Assembly: GCA_041178325.1 (NCBI GenBank)
Contig: JBEGVN010000053.1
Span: 1-41,714, forward strand
DNA length: 41,714 bases
Direction of reading: 5' to 3'
DNA from: UBA6136 sp041178325
Lineage (GTDB): Bacteria > Pseudomonadota > Gammaproteobacteria > Methylococcales > Methylococcaceae
The first letter of the stretch is position 1. The number at the start of each line of letters is the position of its first letter. The notes beneath the pieces are model-generated. The model worked only from the letters and a program-made list of their open reading frames with translations. It was not told where the DNA came from and did no database searches. The translations under genes were made by a program, and so were the position numbers. Positions 41,472 through 41,714 of the stretch are shown here, one piece after another.

Positions 41472-41714
41472 TCAAGCGTGATGCTTTTTTCCGCTTTGAT
41501 TCTCATCATCGGGGTGCTTCTGTCGCCGCTTCATTCGCTCAAGGCGCAAGAAATCCAGCCTGCGGCCTCGAAGAAGTGCATGGATGCACGCCGACCCCCG
41601 AGGCTTTGAGTCAGTGCGTCGCAGGACGACCGAGGGCATCTTCGGTATCCATCCGGCCTGTTTCTTCATTTCATTCTTCAGGAAGTCGGGTTCGGTGTTC
41701 ACGACTTTAATCTG
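41472..41714 (-). CDS. Possible C-terminal end of a minus-strand gene (partial)
   Basis: A minus-strand frame is open from the right window edge to a stop at 41472 (80 codons visible). Residues such as EPDFLKNEMKKQAGWIPKMP look protein-like, and the tail is very basic (RLERMKRRQKH). It conflicts with a short plus-strand frame in the same place, so only one can be real. I cannot name a family. Confidence 0.3.
   Translation of the reverse strand, partial: QIKVVNTEPDFLKNEMKKQAGWIPKMPSVVLRRTDSKPRGSACIHALLRGRRLDFLRLERMKRRQKHPDDENQSGKKHHA
41481..41609 (+). CDS. Possible short secreted peptide or broken gene start
   Basis: An ATG at 41481 opens 42 residues starting with a signal-peptide-like stretch (MLFSALILIIGVLLSPLHSL then KA-QE). 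It ends soon after a run of five C at 41594-41598. If that run were one base longer, the frame would go on as PPEALSQCVAGRP, so this may be a longer gene broken by a frameshift. It overlaps the minus-strand candidate at 41472-41714. Confidence 0.3.
   Translation: MLFSALILIIGVLLSPLHSLKAQEIQPAASKKCMDARRPPRL

Overview
The window looks like chromosomal DNA of a Gram-negative bacterium, most likely a gammaproteobacterium. This rests on the many lipoprotein signal peptides and outer-membrane beta-barrels, a Zur/Zur-box/ZnuD-type zinc module, a periplasmic heme-type fatty acid cis/trans isomerase, and a stand-alone second EF-G. I could not place it to genus. No rRNA, tRNA, transposase, integrase or CRISPR array was seen.

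Layout. 1-5000: end of a beta-propeller lactonase-like gene, an alginate-export-type porin, a DUF2127 membrane protein, a strong terminator and a SulP anion transporter. 5000-10000: lipoproteins around the cis/trans isomerase, including a 46-residue lipoprotein overlapping its 3' end and an alpha/beta hydrolase lipoprotein with Asp at the nucleophile position. 10000-16600: two overlapping small helix-turn-helix genes, a fumarylacetoacetase-family enzyme, a TolC-like channel coupled to a BamE-like lipoprotein, a PEP-mutase-family enzyme, a YkuD L,D-transpeptidase and small membrane proteins. 16600-23000: a second alginate-export-type porin, a membrane protein, EF-G2 with a textbook terminator, and an amidase. 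23000-31000: EamA, ChrA, CaCA and CPA2-type transporters, a patatin lipoprotein, and a Spy/CpxP-like protein coupled to an outer-membrane barrel. 31000-36400: zur, a Zur box, a ZnuD-like receptor, glutamate decarboxylase and a nitrilase-family enzyme.

36400-41714 is the most unusual part. An AT-rich 470-bp region with two perfect inverted DnaA boxes precedes a LexA/CI-like self-cleaving repressor. A 52-residue hydrophobic microprotein follows, with its own promoter; a near-palindrome in the promoter spacer resembles a site in front of the repressor gene, which suggests a damage-induced microprotein circuit. Facing it is a 950-residue autotransporter whose own beta-barrel is followed by a complete second outer-membrane barrel, homologous to the stand-alone barrel encoded at 28697-29824. 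Many other genes concern the envelope and ion, metal or pH balance (Gad, CPA2 and CaCA antiporters, SulP, ChrA, Zur/ZnuD, cis/trans isomerase), as expected of an organism facing envelope, metal or acid stress.
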